From NCBI RefSeq assembly GCF_030813115.1, contig NZ_JAUSTY010000007.1:186001-250000 (forward strand): a DNA stretch of 64,000 bases. The letters are read 5' to 3'. Below, in pieces: positions 15,857 to 24,717 of the stretch. Origin of the DNA: Bacillus horti (lineage in GTDB: Bacteria > Bacillota > Bacilli > Caldalkalibacillales > JCM-10596). The notes beneath the pieces are model-generated. The model made no database searches. It saw only the letters and a program-made list of their open reading frames with translations, and was not told where the DNA came from. Position 1 is the first letter of the stretch, and every line of letters begins with the position of its first letter. The translations under genes were made by a program, and so were the position numbers.

Positions 15857-16300
15857 ATGAAGGTAGCTATTGCAAGTGATCATACCGCTTTACCAATGAA
15901 GGAAGAAATTAAACAGCTTTTTGAAGAGCTTGGGATTGAATATGTAGACTTAGGAGCAGATACGGAAGAGAGAGTGGATTATCCTGACTATGCCCTAGCT
16001 GTTTCTGAAAAGGTGGTTGCCGGCGAGGTTGACCGTGGAGTAGTCATTTGTGGCACAGGGATAGGGATGTCCATTATGGCTAATAAGGTTAAAGGCATTC
16101 GCTGCGCGCTAGCCCATGATGTTTTTAGTGCCAAATTTACAAGACTGCATAACAATAGTAATGTTCTTGCTTTGGGACAGAGAGTGATTGGTCATGGTTT
16201 AGCAAGAGAAATTGTACAGGTATGGCTAGAGACCGAGTATGAAGGCGGTCGACACGAGCGCAGAGTGGTTAAGATTGCAGAATATGAAACAAAGGAATAA
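15857..16300 (+). CDS. rpiB: Ribose-5-phosphate isomerase B, likely allose-6-phosphate isomerase
   Basis: 147 residues of the RpiB/LacAB family. The catalytic Cys65 (VICGTGIGMSI), the DH pair near residue 8-9 (IASDHTAL) and the anion-hole Thr/Gly loop are present. RpiB enzymes also interconvert allose 6-phosphate and allulose 6-phosphate, the missing middle step between AlsK and AlsE here. Operator 4 upstream ties it to the regulon. AGGAGGGAG precedes the ATG. A housekeeping RpiB elsewhere in the genome is likely but cannot be seen. Confidence 0.88.
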   Translation: MKVAIASDHTALPMKEEIKQLFEELGIEYVDLGADTEERVDYPDYALAVSEKVVAGEVDRGVVICGTGIGMSIMANKVKGIRCALAHDVFSAKFTRLHNNSNVLALGQRVIGHGLAREIVQVWLETEYEGGRHERRVVKIAEYETKE

Positions 16301-16310
16301 AGATATGGGA

Positions 16311-16346
16311 AGCTGCCCTTTAGCATGACTAGGGGCAGTTTTTTCT
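16311..16346 (+). terminator. Terminator after rpiB
   Basis: GCTGCCC pairs with GGGCAG(T) across a 14-base loop, followed by TTTTTTC. Confidence 0.75.
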
Positions 16347-16513
16347 TATCGCTACGAAGGAAGGTTTTTAGTGTTCAAGCATTTTGTTTCTATAGAAGCT
16401 TTAGTACAATGAAGGTTAGGAAACGTCTGTAAAACATGTACGGCCAACAATAAAAATAAAGGATACAAAATCTTGCTAAGGCCAGAAATTTTTGTGAGAG
16501 GACTTAAGAACGT

Positions 16514-17419
16514 ATGGTTATGAAAAGAGATACATATAGCATTGTAAATAAAATTTTGGATAAGTACAGCCTTCCACAGCAAACGTTAACGAAATTTGAA
16601 ACAGGTACGACTGATGTGTTTGCTTATGGAGAAGATCTTGTGATTAAAACGTACTTTCCTGAAGAAGCGGACGAAAGACTGATTGAGGTAGCTGTTTTGA
16701 AGCACTTAAATCAATGTCCGCTTCCGATTAGAGTACCGAGCATTGTGAACCATGGAGTGATGGAGGACGTACCCTATCTAATTATGACAAGGGTTCCAGG
16801 ATACAATTTAGATGATTATCGTAAGGGTTTAACCTATGATAATATGCGAAAGCTACTTGTCCAAATCGGGGAAACAATGAAAAATGTTCATCAGATTCCT
16901 AAGGAAACCTTACCTGATATTTACCTAGAATGGTCTGTATTTATGACGCAGCAAATGGATAATTGTGTAGCTCATCATCGTAAACTAGGCTTGAAGGAAG
17001 AGCTTCTTAGGGACATACCATCGTATATAGAGAAGTATAAGCATCTGTTGCCTACAGATATCCAACCCGTTTTGTTAACAGGTGAATATACCCCTTTTAA
17101 CTTACTGGTTGAGCAGCAGGTTGATGGGGTTTCGCTCACAGGAATGATCGATTTTGCCGATTGTATGGTAGGCTTCCATGAATATGATCTGCTTGGTCCG
17201 GCTGTCTTTTTCGCTTGTGGGAACCCTGAGCTGTTGCAGGATTTATTGTTTGCGTATGGTTATACCCAGGATAAGTTAGATGAGCCATTGAGAAAAAGAT
17301 TAATGCTACTACTTCTTCTGCACAGATATAGCGATCTAAACGTTCTAATTCAGATAGAGAACTGGCAAGAGAAGGTAAGCTCTGTAGAAGAACTTGAGCA
17401 TCTTCTGTGGTGTTTTTAA
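16514..17419 (+). CDS. Aminoglycoside-phosphotransferase-like (APH) fold kinase with altered catalytic motif
   Basis: 301 residues with an APH/choline-kinase fold. ATP-site Lys is in LVIKTYF, and the magnesium Asp213 is in MIDFADC. The catalytic loop usually reads HxDxxxxN; here it is TGEYTPFN, so His is Thr189, Asp is Glu191 and Asn196 is kept. The C-terminal part is helical. Substrate is unknown, and drug resistance should not be assumed. ATG 16514 follows GAGAGGA at 12 bases; ATG 16520 is also possible. A stand-alone gene with its own terminator. Confidence 0.75.
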   Translation: MVMKRDTYSIVNKILDKYSLPQQTLTKFETGTTDVFAYGEDLVIKTYFPEEADERLIEVAVLKHLNQCPLPIRVPSIVNHGVMEDVPYLIMTRVPGYNLDDYRKGLTYDNMRKLLVQIGETMKNVHQIPKETLPDIYLEWSVFMTQQMDNCVAHHRKLGLKEELLRDIPSYIEKYKHLLPTDIQPVLLTGEYTPFNLLVEQQVDGVSLTGMIDFADCMVGFHEYDLLGPAVFFACGNPELLQDLLFAYGYTQDKLDEPLRKRLMLLLLLHRYSDLNVLIQIENWQEKVSSVEELEHLLWCF

Positions 17420-17434
17420 TTTCCCGCAACAAAT

Positions 17435-17457
17435 AGCCCTGGAAGGGGCTTTTTTTG
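17435..17457 (+). terminator. Terminator after the APH-like gene
   Basis: AGCCC pairs with GGGCT around a short loop, followed by seven T. Confidence 0.75.
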
Positions 17458-17530
17458 TACCTTCAGAATTTATATGTTTTTCGGCAATGTGCCTATTTTA
17501 AAGGATGAAATAAAAAAGCTCGTAAAATTC

Positions 17531-17570
17531 TTGACATTCAAAACAGGTTTAAGTATAGTTGTTTATACAA
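17531..17570 (+). promoter_or_regulatory. Promoter and operator of the GntR-ABC operon
   Basis: TTGACA (17531-17536), 17-bp spacer, TATAGT (17554-17559), an excellent sigma-A promoter. A TTGT-TTAT-ACAA palindrome (17559-17570) overlaps the start region and fits an autorepressing GntR/YtrA-type site. AACCA units repeat just downstream (17572-17598). Confidence 0.7.
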
Positions 17571-17638
17571 GTAACCAACCATACAACCATCCAACCAACG
17601 TATAGGGTTTCAAGAAGCATATGAAAGGAGTGTATGAA

Positions 17639-18007
17639 TTGAAGGCTATGCTAGATGAATCACAGCCCATATTTCAACAAATTGCCCAAATGATTATGGA
17701 TGATATTGTCGATGGACGCTTAAATGAAGGGGAGAAAATTCCTTCAGAAAACGAGCTATCTGGCTTTTATAGCATTAATCGGGCTACGGCACGTAAAGGC
17801 CTACAAACTCTTGTTGAACAAGGGATTATCTATAAGCAAAGAGGGATCGGAATGTTTGTAAAGGAAGGAGCGAAAGCACAATTGATACAGGAAAGACAGA
17901 AACAGTACAAAGATGAATATGTTCGTCCATTGCTTGAGGAAGCTAAAAGACTTGGGATGACCTTTGAAGAAATTATAACCTTAATTAAGGAGGAGGATAC
18001 AAAATGA
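17639..18007 (+). CDS. GntR-family regulator, YtrA subfamily
   Basis: 122 residues: an N-terminal winged helix (PIFQQIAQMIMDDIVDGRLNEGEKIPSENEL...INRATARKGLQTLVEQGII) and a short helical tail, the YtrA layout. An ATG at 17621 is in frame, but the AAAGGAG lies inside it; TTG 17639 sits 8 bases after that site and is preferred. The stop overlaps the ABC gene start (ATGA). YtrA-type proteins usually repress their own ABC operon, often induced by cell-wall-active peptides. Confidence 0.85.
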   Translation: MKAMLDESQPIFQQIAQMIMDDIVDGRLNEGEKIPSENELSGFYSINRATARKGLQTLVEQGIIYKQRGIGMFVKEGAKAQLIQERQKQYKDEYVRPLLEEAKRLGMTFEEIITLIKEEDTK

Positions 18008-18879
18008 TAACAGTAGAGAATGTTAAATACTCCTACGATAAAACAACCCCTGTCCTTCATGGGATATCGTTTAGTGAGAATGAACCAGTTATTATCGGTT
18101 TATGGGGCAGAAATGGAGCAGGAAAAACAACATTAATGAAGCTCTTAGCTGGACATCAGCAGGCAAGCGAAGGGAATATTGAAATCATGGGGCACGCCCC
18201 TTACAATAATGCCGAAGCTCAGCAACATTTGTGTTACATGCAAGAGGATCATCCCTTTAGTCAAATTTGGTCGGTCAAGGATGCGATGCGATTCGCCAAG
18301 TACTTTAACCCCAATTGGAATCAAAGCACAGCTGATAAGCTGCTAAAGGTGTTTAAGCTACAAGAACATAAAAAAACGTCAAAGCTGTCCACAGGAATGA
18401 AAACAGCCCTTCAACTGGTTATCGGGGTGGCTAGTCAGGCAAGTGTAACCATCTTAGATGAGCCAACAAATGGCTTGGATGCTGGAATGCGTAAAAAATT
18501 CTATGAGGTGCTACTTGAAAGCTATGAGGAACACCCACGTCTCATCCTTCTGTCTACCCACCATATTGAAGAGGTGCAGCCATTATGTGAGTCTTTAATC
18601 GTTATTCATCAAGGGAGTGTATTGCTTAATGAAACCCTAGATGAGCTTCGTGAAAAAGGCATCTGGCTTACTGGAGACAAAGAGAAGGTAGATGAACTTA
18701 GTAAAGGCTTAAATATTTTAGAGAAAAAAGAGGTCGGATCTGTAAAAAAAGTGATGATTGACGCTCCATTTTCAAAGGAGTGGAAGGAGCGAGCTCATGC
18801 GAATGGTCTCTCTCTAGAGAAGGCAGACTTACAGGATTATCTGCTAAATATTACAGATGAAAAGGAGATACGGATATGA
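18004..18879 (+). CDS. ABC transporter ATP-binding protein (GntR-linked exporter type)
   Basis: 291 residues. Walker A GRNGAGKTT, Q-loop near MQEDHPF, signature LSTGMK, Walker B VTILDEPTNGLD and the switch His in LLSTHHIEE. The C-terminal 80 residues are an extension seen in YtrB/BcrA-like exporters. It overlaps the GntR gene in front and the permease gene behind by 4 bases each, a tightly coupled three-gene operon. Substrate unknown. Confidence 0.88.
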   Translation: MITVENVKYSYDKTTPVLHGISFSENEPVIIGLWGRNGAGKTTLMKLLAGHQQASEGNIEIMGHAPYNNAEAQQHLCYMQEDHPFSQIWSVKDAMRFAKYFNPNWNQSTADKLLKVFKLQEHKKTSKLSTGMKTALQLVIGVASQASVTILDEPTNGLDAGMRKKFYEVLLESYEEHPRLILLSTHHIEEVQPLCESLIVIHQGSVLLNETLDELREKGIWLTGDKEKVDELSKGLNILEKKEVGSVKKVMIDAPFSKEWKERAHANGLSLEKADLQDYLLNITDEKEIRI

Positions 18880-19589
18880 GTTCATTTCAAGGAACATTAC
18901 GTCTTATTTATGAGGATTCCCGGTGGTTTATAGGAAAGCTCCTCTTTCTCTATATCACTCTCCCACTAGCCGTTGCTCAGCTCACTATTGGAATTCTCTT
19001 TGATTTGACAGATGCTACTGCGGTGATTGTGGGTCCAGCCTTTTTCTTCATCCCTTTCTACGCAGCCGTTGGATATAAAGGAATATTACCGATTGCTGTT
19101 TCGTTAGGAAGTACAAGAACACAGTTTTTAAAAGCATTTTATGGGGTTGCTCTTGTTGCTACTACTGCATTTATGATCGTTTTAAATCTATTACAGCTTA
19201 TTATCATTACCCTCTACGACAGTGGAATAAGCTCAATGAAACCTTTTCACTTAGGTGTTTTGTTTGTAAGTGAGTACAATTTTATCTCATACCTCTGGAT
19301 TGATTTAATGGTTGGCTTCTTCATGTTCGGGGCTATGTTTCTGATCTATACGATTATCTATCTGGTAGGAGTGTCTAAAAGTCTAATGATTCTTATGGGT
19401 ATATTTATAGCTGGACTATTTGCCTACTACTCAGGCTCGCTTCAAGCACCACTAGATTGGATTGTCTCTTTAAATATAAGTGCTATGACCTATCTAACCT
19501 TGCTTGGAGGAATAGGGTTAGCGGCACTCGTAGTCGCCTATCCGATCATGAAGAATGCTTCCTTGCAGCCAAAGGCCAAAAAGGAATAA
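18876..19589 (+). CDS. ABC transporter permease partner
   Basis: 237 residues with six predicted membrane helices, no recognisable enzymatic domain, basic C-terminus (KAKKE). Position after the ATPase and the ATGA overlap show it is the membrane part of the GntR-controlled exporter. Resembles ABC-2 type permeases only in general shape. Confidence 0.75.
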   Translation: MSSFQGTLRLIYEDSRWFIGKLLFLYITLPLAVAQLTIGILFDLTDATAVIVGPAFFFIPFYAAVGYKGILPIAVSLGSTRTQFLKAFYGVALVATTAFMIVLNLLQLIIITLYDSGISSMKPFHLGVLFVSEYNFISYLWIDLMVGFFMFGAMFLIYTIIYLVGVSKSLMILMGIFIAGLFAYYSGSLQAPLDWIVSLNISAMTYLTLLGGIGLAALVVAYPIMKNASLQPKAKKE

Positions 19590-19594
19590 AGTGA

Positions 19595-19633
19595 AAAGAA
19601 GGAGAAGGTCATAAAACCTACTCCTTCTTTTTT
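19595..19633 (+). terminator. Terminator after the GntR-ABC operon
   Basis: GAAGGAG(AAGGT) pairs with (ACCTA)CTCCTTC, followed by TTTTTT. Confidence 0.85.
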
Positions 19634-19735
19634 GACTAGACAACCTCTTCGAGAAGGCTTCATATAGAAGCTATTCTTACAGACTAAGAATTTATAAAAT
19701 TTGATATAATGATTTCTTCAAATTGTATAAATTCT
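19634..19735. repeat. Palindromic repeat element, copy A
   Basis: Contains GACTAGAC (19634-19641), a CTTCGAGAAGG stretch and a 17-bp inverted repeat with one mismatch (19687-19703 and 19719-19735) around a 15-base spacer. The same modules, with the same spacer length, recur at 23486-23610 in a different order. Confidence 0.65.
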
Positions 19736-19746
19736 GGCTGAAACGA

Positions 19747-19771
19747 AGTATACCACTGATCGTAGTATACT
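19747..19771. promoter_or_regulatory. Inverted repeat upstream of the PH-domain gene
   Basis: AGTATAC, 11-base spacer, GTATACT: a perfect 7-bp repeat 87 bp before the start codon. Operator-like; no clear -35/-10 pair was found around it. Confidence 0.35.
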
Positions 19772-19857
19772 ATAAAATAAGTACTAATTTGTTTATAAAG
19801 CTCTGAGCTTGATTTTTGTTTATAGCCAATTAAGGACGAATAAGGAGAGGTGATCTT

Positions 19858-20313
19858 ATGATTTTTCGGGCGGAGAGGGACTCCTTTTTTACAAAATTTA
19901 TTTGGATATGTGTACTGCTAATCCTTGCTGCGTGCTTCCTTCCTTTACTGTTCCCATTAGCAGATGGAGAGAAGCTTCCTATTGAAGCCCTTGTCATTCT
20001 CACCATAGTGGCTATAGGAACGGTAGTCCCTATCCTGTGGATGTCTTATTCGCTTGAGTATAGGTTTGCGGCGGATCATCTATTCATTAAAGCAGGGCCA
20101 ATAAGGAAACGTATTCCATACACAGAAATCACTAATGTAGAGCCGACCCGAGATATCTACACGGGCTTTCGGTTGCTTTCTGCCAGAAATGCTCTAGAAG
20201 TATCCTATAGTTCTGCTGTGTTCGGTGGAGTGAAAATATCGCCAGAGAAAAAGGAGCTTTTTCTAGCTGAGCTAACGAAGCACTGCCCTGATGTTACGAT
20301 TAAAATGGAATAG
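19858..20313 (+). CDS. Membrane protein with bacterial PH domain (DUF1200/YyaB-like)
   Basis: 151 residues: two membrane helices (about 15-35 and 40-65) followed by a cytoplasmic bacterial pleckstrin-like domain (YRFAADHLFIKAGPIRKRIPYTEITNVEPTRD...EVSY). This layout is that of YyaB/DUF1200 proteins, whose job is not known. AGGAGAGG precedes ATG 19858. It converges on the yxeA-like gene with only 5 bp between. Confidence 0.75.
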   Translation: MIFRAERDSFFTKFIWICVLLILAACFLPLLFPLADGEKLPIEALVILTIVAIGTVVPILWMSYSLEYRFAADHLFIKAGPIRKRIPYTEITNVEPTRDIYTGFRLLSARNALEVSYSSAVFGGVKISPEKKELFLAELTKHCPDVTIKME

Positions 20314-20318
20314 AACGT

Positions 20319-20642
20319 CTAATTCGACGGCATTTCATCCTCATTTATAAATTCATATTCTACTGTGTAGGTACCTTTGGCGAGGACTTTTATGAGTGTG
20401 CCTTGCTCGAGTCTAGTACTGGTGGAGAATACCACTCGTTTAGTCTCTCCACTTTCGGTGACACCCTGCTCCCTATATTTAAATCTTCCGTTATCATCTG
20501 TAGGTTCCTCTTGAACCTCAACATATACATATTCCTGTTCAATCAATGGATTAAAACGATCAAATGGCTCGCGTAATAAGAAGTATAGGCTAGCCATGAC
20601 AACAACTGCAACGAGACAAGAAATTAAGATCTTTTTCATCAT
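20319..20642 (-). CDS. yxeA: YxeA-family small exported protein
   Basis: 107 residues: N-terminal hydrophobic signal/anchor helix, then a beta-rich domain (QEYVYVEVQ...YREQGVTESGETKRVVFSTSTRLEQGTLIKV...TYTVEYEFI) with the YxeA (DUF1093) pattern. In B. subtilis yxeA closes the yxdJKLM operon; here the order response regulator, kinase, ATPase, permease, YxeA is the same. Role in peptide response is unclear. Confidence 0.85.
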   Translation of the reverse strand: MMKKILISCLVAVVVMASLYFLLREPFDRFNPLIEQEYVYVEVQEEPTDDNGRFKYREQGVTESGETKRVVFSTSTRLEQGTLIKVLAKGTYTVEYEFINEDEMPSN

Positions 20643-20654
20643 TTTTCTTCCTTT

Positions 20655-22577
20655 CTATAAAGCATTTGTGACAATGCTTTTGTAATATCGAATGGTGACC
20701 ACGGTAAACATCAAATAGATGACAATATACGCTGCCATACTCATGAGGATTGGGGTAAGCATGCTTGCAGCGATGAGAATAGAACCTACGTTAAGGGCAA
20801 AAGCAGCGTGAGTTAATCCAATTCCCAGAGGAATTAAATAAACAAAGAGCTGTTTACGGATGATGCCTTTCATCATATCGTTTACTTGAAATCCAAGCTG
20901 TCGCAGTGTCCGATAATGGTTTTTTTCTTGTTCAGCCTCTGTCATTTGTTTAAAGTACAAAATACTTCCCGTTGAAAGGATAAAGACCAAGCCTAAAAAG
21001 CCGGCAATGAAAATGAGCAGCCCGAAGGTTTGACGCGACCCCTCGTAGGCGGAATGAAAGTCCTGGATATACAGGTCACTGTCCACATTCGTTAGAAAGA
21101 TGTCAGAGGCGGCATCTGATTTCTCAGTATCCAATACGTTAAAAACCTCAAAGGTCAACAATTCTTTGTACTCATCCTCCTGAATGCTGTCTCTCATTCT
21201 CTCGAAGGTTTCTTCAGAAACCAGTAATTGACCGCCATAGAAAATGTAATTCATCACGTTATTAAGCTTAGACTTGGAGACAGTTAGTCGATTTACTTCA
21301 TTGTTTGAGGCGTACTGCACGTCTTTCGGAGATAAAACCTCCATTCCTTCTATAATGGCTCGCGAACTATGATAGATGGCTTCACCATCTTGGGGACGTT
21401 CAACATCCAATCCGACCTGCGCCAGCTGCTCTGCTGAGAAAAGCAAAAACGGTCTGTTAAGATGCTCTGCATTTGAGTCCTGATCCACCCATGCTCCATG
21501 AAATCGAATGGCATCTACTTGATAATAATCGAATTCAATCTGCGCCTCTTCTAACTTACTTGATATCCTAGCTGCTTCCTCCGGCATATTTTCCACTGCA
21601 AAATCAAAAGGCATCGACAATCTCACATCTTTTTCCGTTGAATAATATAAGGAATAGGAAAGTGAAATCATCGTAATCGTCATGGCAGACAATATAGTGA
21701 TTAAGGTTAATGAATTAGCGTGACCTTTCATTCTGTGCATTAATGGTGCTATCGAAAGGCTATTATACAAGCCGAGATTTCCATTTTGCCTTTTACGAAA
21801 TATATATAATATCCAGCTTATGGTCGTATGGAAGACTAAATAGGTTCCGAGTATGGTACTGACGAGAACGATTAACATAAAATATATGAGCAAATCTGCA
21901 TTGTATCCGATAAAGGTAGACAGATAATAGCCAAATCCGATTAGACTTAATCCTGCTAACCCTAAAATACCTGAAACGATGCTTGGACGTTTGACAAATT
22001 GATCATTTTGATGATTTGCTTGAAACAATTCTAGTAATGTACTGCGATAGACCGTCCATATAATCTGAAAGGCTGTGACCGCAAGCAAGCAAGTAAAAAC
22101 AGCAATCGTCTGGATAAGCGCTTGGCCGGAAAAGGTTAAGCCAAACGTAACTTCAAGACCAATCAGGTTCATAAACAGGATAAGAAAAAGTCGCGAGAGC
22201 AAAGCTCCCACTAGCGTTCCGATAAGTAAAGCTCCTAGACCGAGAATCGTGTGTTCCAAAATCAGTACCCGAGCGACCCAAGCCTTAGACAAGCCGATTA
22301 ACTGATACAACCCGATTTCTTGACTACGTCTTCTAATAAAGATGCTCGTAGCATACATCGTAAACACAATCGTAATGAGAATGAGTAATATTCCAGCGAT
22401 TTGAAAGGCCGTTGAGAAGTTCATGCTAGCTTGAACCATTTCAACAACGGTTTGGTCATTTTGCAGCGTAGAAAAGATAAAATACAAAGCTATGCTGAAA
22501 ATCATCGCGAAAAAATACAGATAATACATTTTGATGTTTTTTCGCATGCTGCGGAACACTAATTTCTGTGTGGTCAT
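20655..22577 (-). CDS. FtsX-like ABC permease of a peptide-sensing/detoxification module (YxdM/BceB type)
   Basis: 640 residues with about ten membrane helices and a large extracytoplasmic domain of roughly 220 residues between helices 7 and 8 (about residues 310-525), the hallmark of BceB-type permeases that sense cationic peptides or wall-active antibiotics. The first helix pair has the FtsX pattern and the C-terminus carries three helices. Its start overlaps the ATPase stop by 4 bases. Works with the upstream kinase, which lacks its own sensor domain. Confidence 0.88.
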   Translation of the reverse strand: MTTQKLVFRSMRKNIKMYYLYFFAMIFSIALYFIFSTLQNDQTVVEMVQASMNFSTAFQIAGILLILITIVFTMYATSIFIRRRSQEIGLYQLIGLSKAWVARVLILEHTILGLGALLIGTLVGALLSRLFLILFMNLIGLEVTFGLTFSGQALIQTIAVFTCLLAVTAFQIIWTVYRSTLLELFQANHQNDQFVKRPSIVSGILGLAGLSLIGFGYYLSTFIGYNADLLIYFMLIVLVSTILGTYLVFHTTISWILYIFRKRQNGNLGLYNSLSIAPLMHRMKGHANSLTLITILSAMTITMISLSYSLYYSTEKDVRLSMPFDFAVENMPEEAARISSKLEEAQIEFDYYQVDAIRFHGAWVDQDSNAEHLNRPFLLFSAEQLAQVGLDVERPQDGEAIYHSSRAIIEGMEVLSPKDVQYASNNEVNRLTVSKSKLNNVMNYIFYGGQLLVSEETFERMRDSIQEDEYKELLTFEVFNVLDTEKSDAASDIFLTNVDSDLYIQDFHSAYEGSRQTFGLLIFIAGFLGLVFILSTGSILYFKQMTEAEQEKNHYRTLRQLGFQVNDMMKGIIRKQLFVYLIPLGIGLTHAAFALNVGSILIAASMLTPILMSMAAYIVIYLMFTVVTIRYYKSIVTNAL

Positions 22578-23353
22578 TTCGGGTTGCCTCCTCCAAGAAC
22601 AGCCTGCATATCAAGAATGTCTTTAAAGAAGGATTCTCTCGTTTTCTCTCCCCGATACAATTCAGAATAAATTTTTCCATCCTTTAGAAAGATTACACGG
22701 CTGCAATAGCTGGATGCCAACGGGTCATGCGTAACCATAACAATGGTGACTTGTCGTGCTTTGTTAATCTCATTTAAATTCCCTAATAAATTGGAAGCTG
22801 CTTTTGAATCAAGGGCACCGGTAGGCTCATCAGCAAAAACAAGCGACGGTGAATGGATTAACGCTCGTGCTGCAGAGGTGCGTTGCTTTTGGCCACCTGA
22901 AATTTCAGAGGGATACTTATTCGCTAATTCCTTAATATCTAAAATCTCGGCAATGGCATTAAATTCCGATTCAGCTTGTTTTTTGGTTATTTTTGTTAAA
23001 GAAATAGGTAGCAATATATTTTCTTTTACCGTTAAGGTATCAAGCAGATTGTAATCCTGAAAGATAAAGCCTAAATGTTGACGACGAATGCTTGAAAGCT
23101 GGCTATTCTTCATTTTGGAAATCTCATGCTCTTTTATGAAAATTTGCCCATCTGTGGCACGATCAATCGTAGCTAATGTATTGAGAAGAGTTGTCTTTCC
23201 TGAGCCGGAAGGGCCCATAATTCCAACAAACTCACCCTCTGTCACTCGAAGGTCGATTCCTTGTAACACCTGTTGAGCATTTCCTTTTACACCATAAGAT
23301 TTACGTACTCCCTCAGCAATTAAAATGGCCTTTGGTGTCTTTTGATTTTCCAT
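22574..23353 (-). CDS. ABC ATPase of the peptide module (YxdL/BceA type)
   Basis: 259 residues. Walker [11 protein letters not shown]-loop [18 protein letters not shown], signature ISGGQKQR, Walker [13 protein letters not shown], and His in MVTHDPLA, all of the MacB/BceA class. ATG at 23353 is chosen since GGAG lies 8 bases before it; a TTG 18 bases upstream is less likely. Paired with the FtsX-like permease. Confidence 0.9.
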   Translation of the reverse strand: MENQKTPKAILIAEGVRKSYGVKGNAQQVLQGIDLRVTEGEFVGIMGPSGSGKTTLLNTLATIDRATDGQIFIKEHEISKMKNSQLSSIRRQHLGFIFQDYNLLDTLTVKENILLPISLTKITKKQAESEFNAIAEILDIKELANKYPSEISGGQKQRTSAARALIHSPSLVFADEPTGALDSKAASNLLGNLNEINKARQVTIVMVTHDPLASSYCSRVIFLKDGKIYSELYRGEKTRESFFKDILDMQAVLGGGNPK

Positions 23354-23485
23354 TCCATACACTCCAATCAAGTTGTTCTATACACAGTGTAATTCATTTG
23401 TGGCTCTAGGTCGTAAGCTTTAGGTGATAAAATGGAGCCCAATGTGATATTTTTGTCACCTTGCCAAACAAGGTTTTTTTAACGT

Positions 23486-23610
23486 TTAAGAAAGTATAAA
23501 ATTTGATACCATGTTTTCTTCAAATTTTATACTTTCTGACGGCAAGAAAAGCTTCCTTTAATGATGGACTAGACGACTTCTTCGAGAGGGCTTCGATAGA
23601 AGCTTTTCTT
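23486..23610. repeat. Palindromic repeat element, copy B, between the kinase and ATPase genes
   Basis: A perfect 15-bp inverted repeat (23491-23505 / 23521-23535, 15-base spacer) is followed by a second perfect 12-bp repeat, AAGAAAAGCTTC (23544-23555) / GAAGCTTTTCTT (23599-23610), enclosing GACTAGAC (23567-23574). The modules match copy A. It fills most of the 297-bp gap in the yxd-like cluster. Confidence 0.7.
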
Positions 23611-23616
23611 ATATTG

Positions 23617-23655
23617 TAAAAAAAGCAGTCAGGCTTTAATTATCCTAACTACTTC
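23617..23655 (-). terminator. Terminator after the BceS-like kinase gene
   Basis: On the minus strand AGTAGTTAGG pairs with CCTGACTGCT (two mismatches), followed by seven T. Confidence 0.55.
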
Positions 23656-23668
23656 ATGAATGCCTATT

Positions 23669-24706
23669 TTATAGTAATGATCGCCTAACGCGTTCAAATG
23701 GATTGTCATTAGAGAATATCATCAACATAGATGTACCTTCACCAACAGCTGAATCAACTTCAAGTCGAATATGTAACTTCTTGCTTATTTGCTTTGCAAG
23801 ATAAAGTCCCATTCCGGTGGCTGAGTGCTGAACCCTCCCATTTTCTCCAGTAAAGCCTTTATCAAATATACGTGGCAGATCATGTGCTTGAATACCAGGC
23901 CCTTCATCTTTAATCGTTACGATGACGCTCTCATTTTCATGGAGCCCCATATGAATAGATACATTTCCACCTGTTGGACTGTACTTAATCGCATTCGTTA
24001 AAAGCTGTCTCATCACAAACCCGCACCACTTTTTATCCGTGTACACGGTAGACGCGGTGTTCCCGGTCAAATCAATGGATATATTTTTTTCCATACACCA
24101 TGATGATAGCTCGCGAACCTCTTCTCTTATCAAATCGTGCAGTTCCTGCTTTTCTGGGAGTAAGTCTGAGTCTAAGTTAGCAAATCGCGAAATATAAAGC
24201 TGGCGGTCAATTAATAAGTGCATCCTCAACCAGGGTGCATTTAGCCTTTGAGCTAACTCATTAGAACGATGAGCATCAATGATGATCTTCATAGCTGTAA
24301 GGGGCGTTTTCACTTCATGAACCCATGAGGAAAGATCATCATGTTCCATTAGTTGGGTGGACTGATGCTCACGATGCTTGTTTTGATCATGCTGGTGAAT
24401 GTTTTGTAATAGCGTATACATCATACGCTCAGGAAAACGACTGTGGGGTTCTGGAATGTTTTCAAACCAGTCATCTTCCAAATCGTTAGAAAGGGTAAAC
24501 AGAGACCTATAATAGGCGGTTTCCTTTTTATACCTCCAAACAAAAAAAACAACACAGATGGTTAGAAACAGAACATTCAAATAGATGAGAGAATGAGGCT
24601 CCACACCAATACCAGCGTCAAATTGTATCAAAGCGTTAGTAAGTAGCAGAAGTAACCCCATTAAGCCAATCCAACTTTTTTTATAAATGAGATAAGCTAT
24701 GAACAA
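23669..24706 (-). CDS. Intramembrane-sensing histidine kinase (YxdK/BceS type)
   Basis: 345 residues: two membrane helices (about 8-28 and 40-58) with almost no outer loop, then a cytoplasmic part with phosphoacceptor His130 (SSWVHEVKTPLTAMK), N-box LLTNAIKYSP and ATP lid DEGPGIQ, GMGLYLAK. Such kinases get their signal from the linked ABC transporter. TTG 24706 has GGAGG 8 bases before it. It lies 11 bp after the response regulator gene. Confidence 0.9.
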   Translation of the reverse strand: MFIAYLIYKKSWIGLMGLLLLLTNALIQFDAGIGVEPHSLIYLNVLFLTICVVFFVWRYKKETAYYRSLFTLSNDLEDDWFENIPEPHSRFPERMMYTLLQNIHQHDQNKHREHQSTQLMEHDDLSSWVHEVKTPLTAMKIIIDAHRSNELAQRLNAPWLRMHLLIDRQLYISRFANLDSDLLPEKQELHDLIREEVRELSSWCMEKNISIDLTGNTASTVYTDKKWCGFVMRQLLTNAIKYSPTGGNVSIHMGLHENESVIVTIKDEGPGIQAHDLPRIFDKGFTGENGRVQHSATGMGLYLAKQISKKLHIRLEVDSAVGEGTSMLMIFSNDNPFERVRRSLL

Positions 24707-24717
24707 TGTGAAACCTC

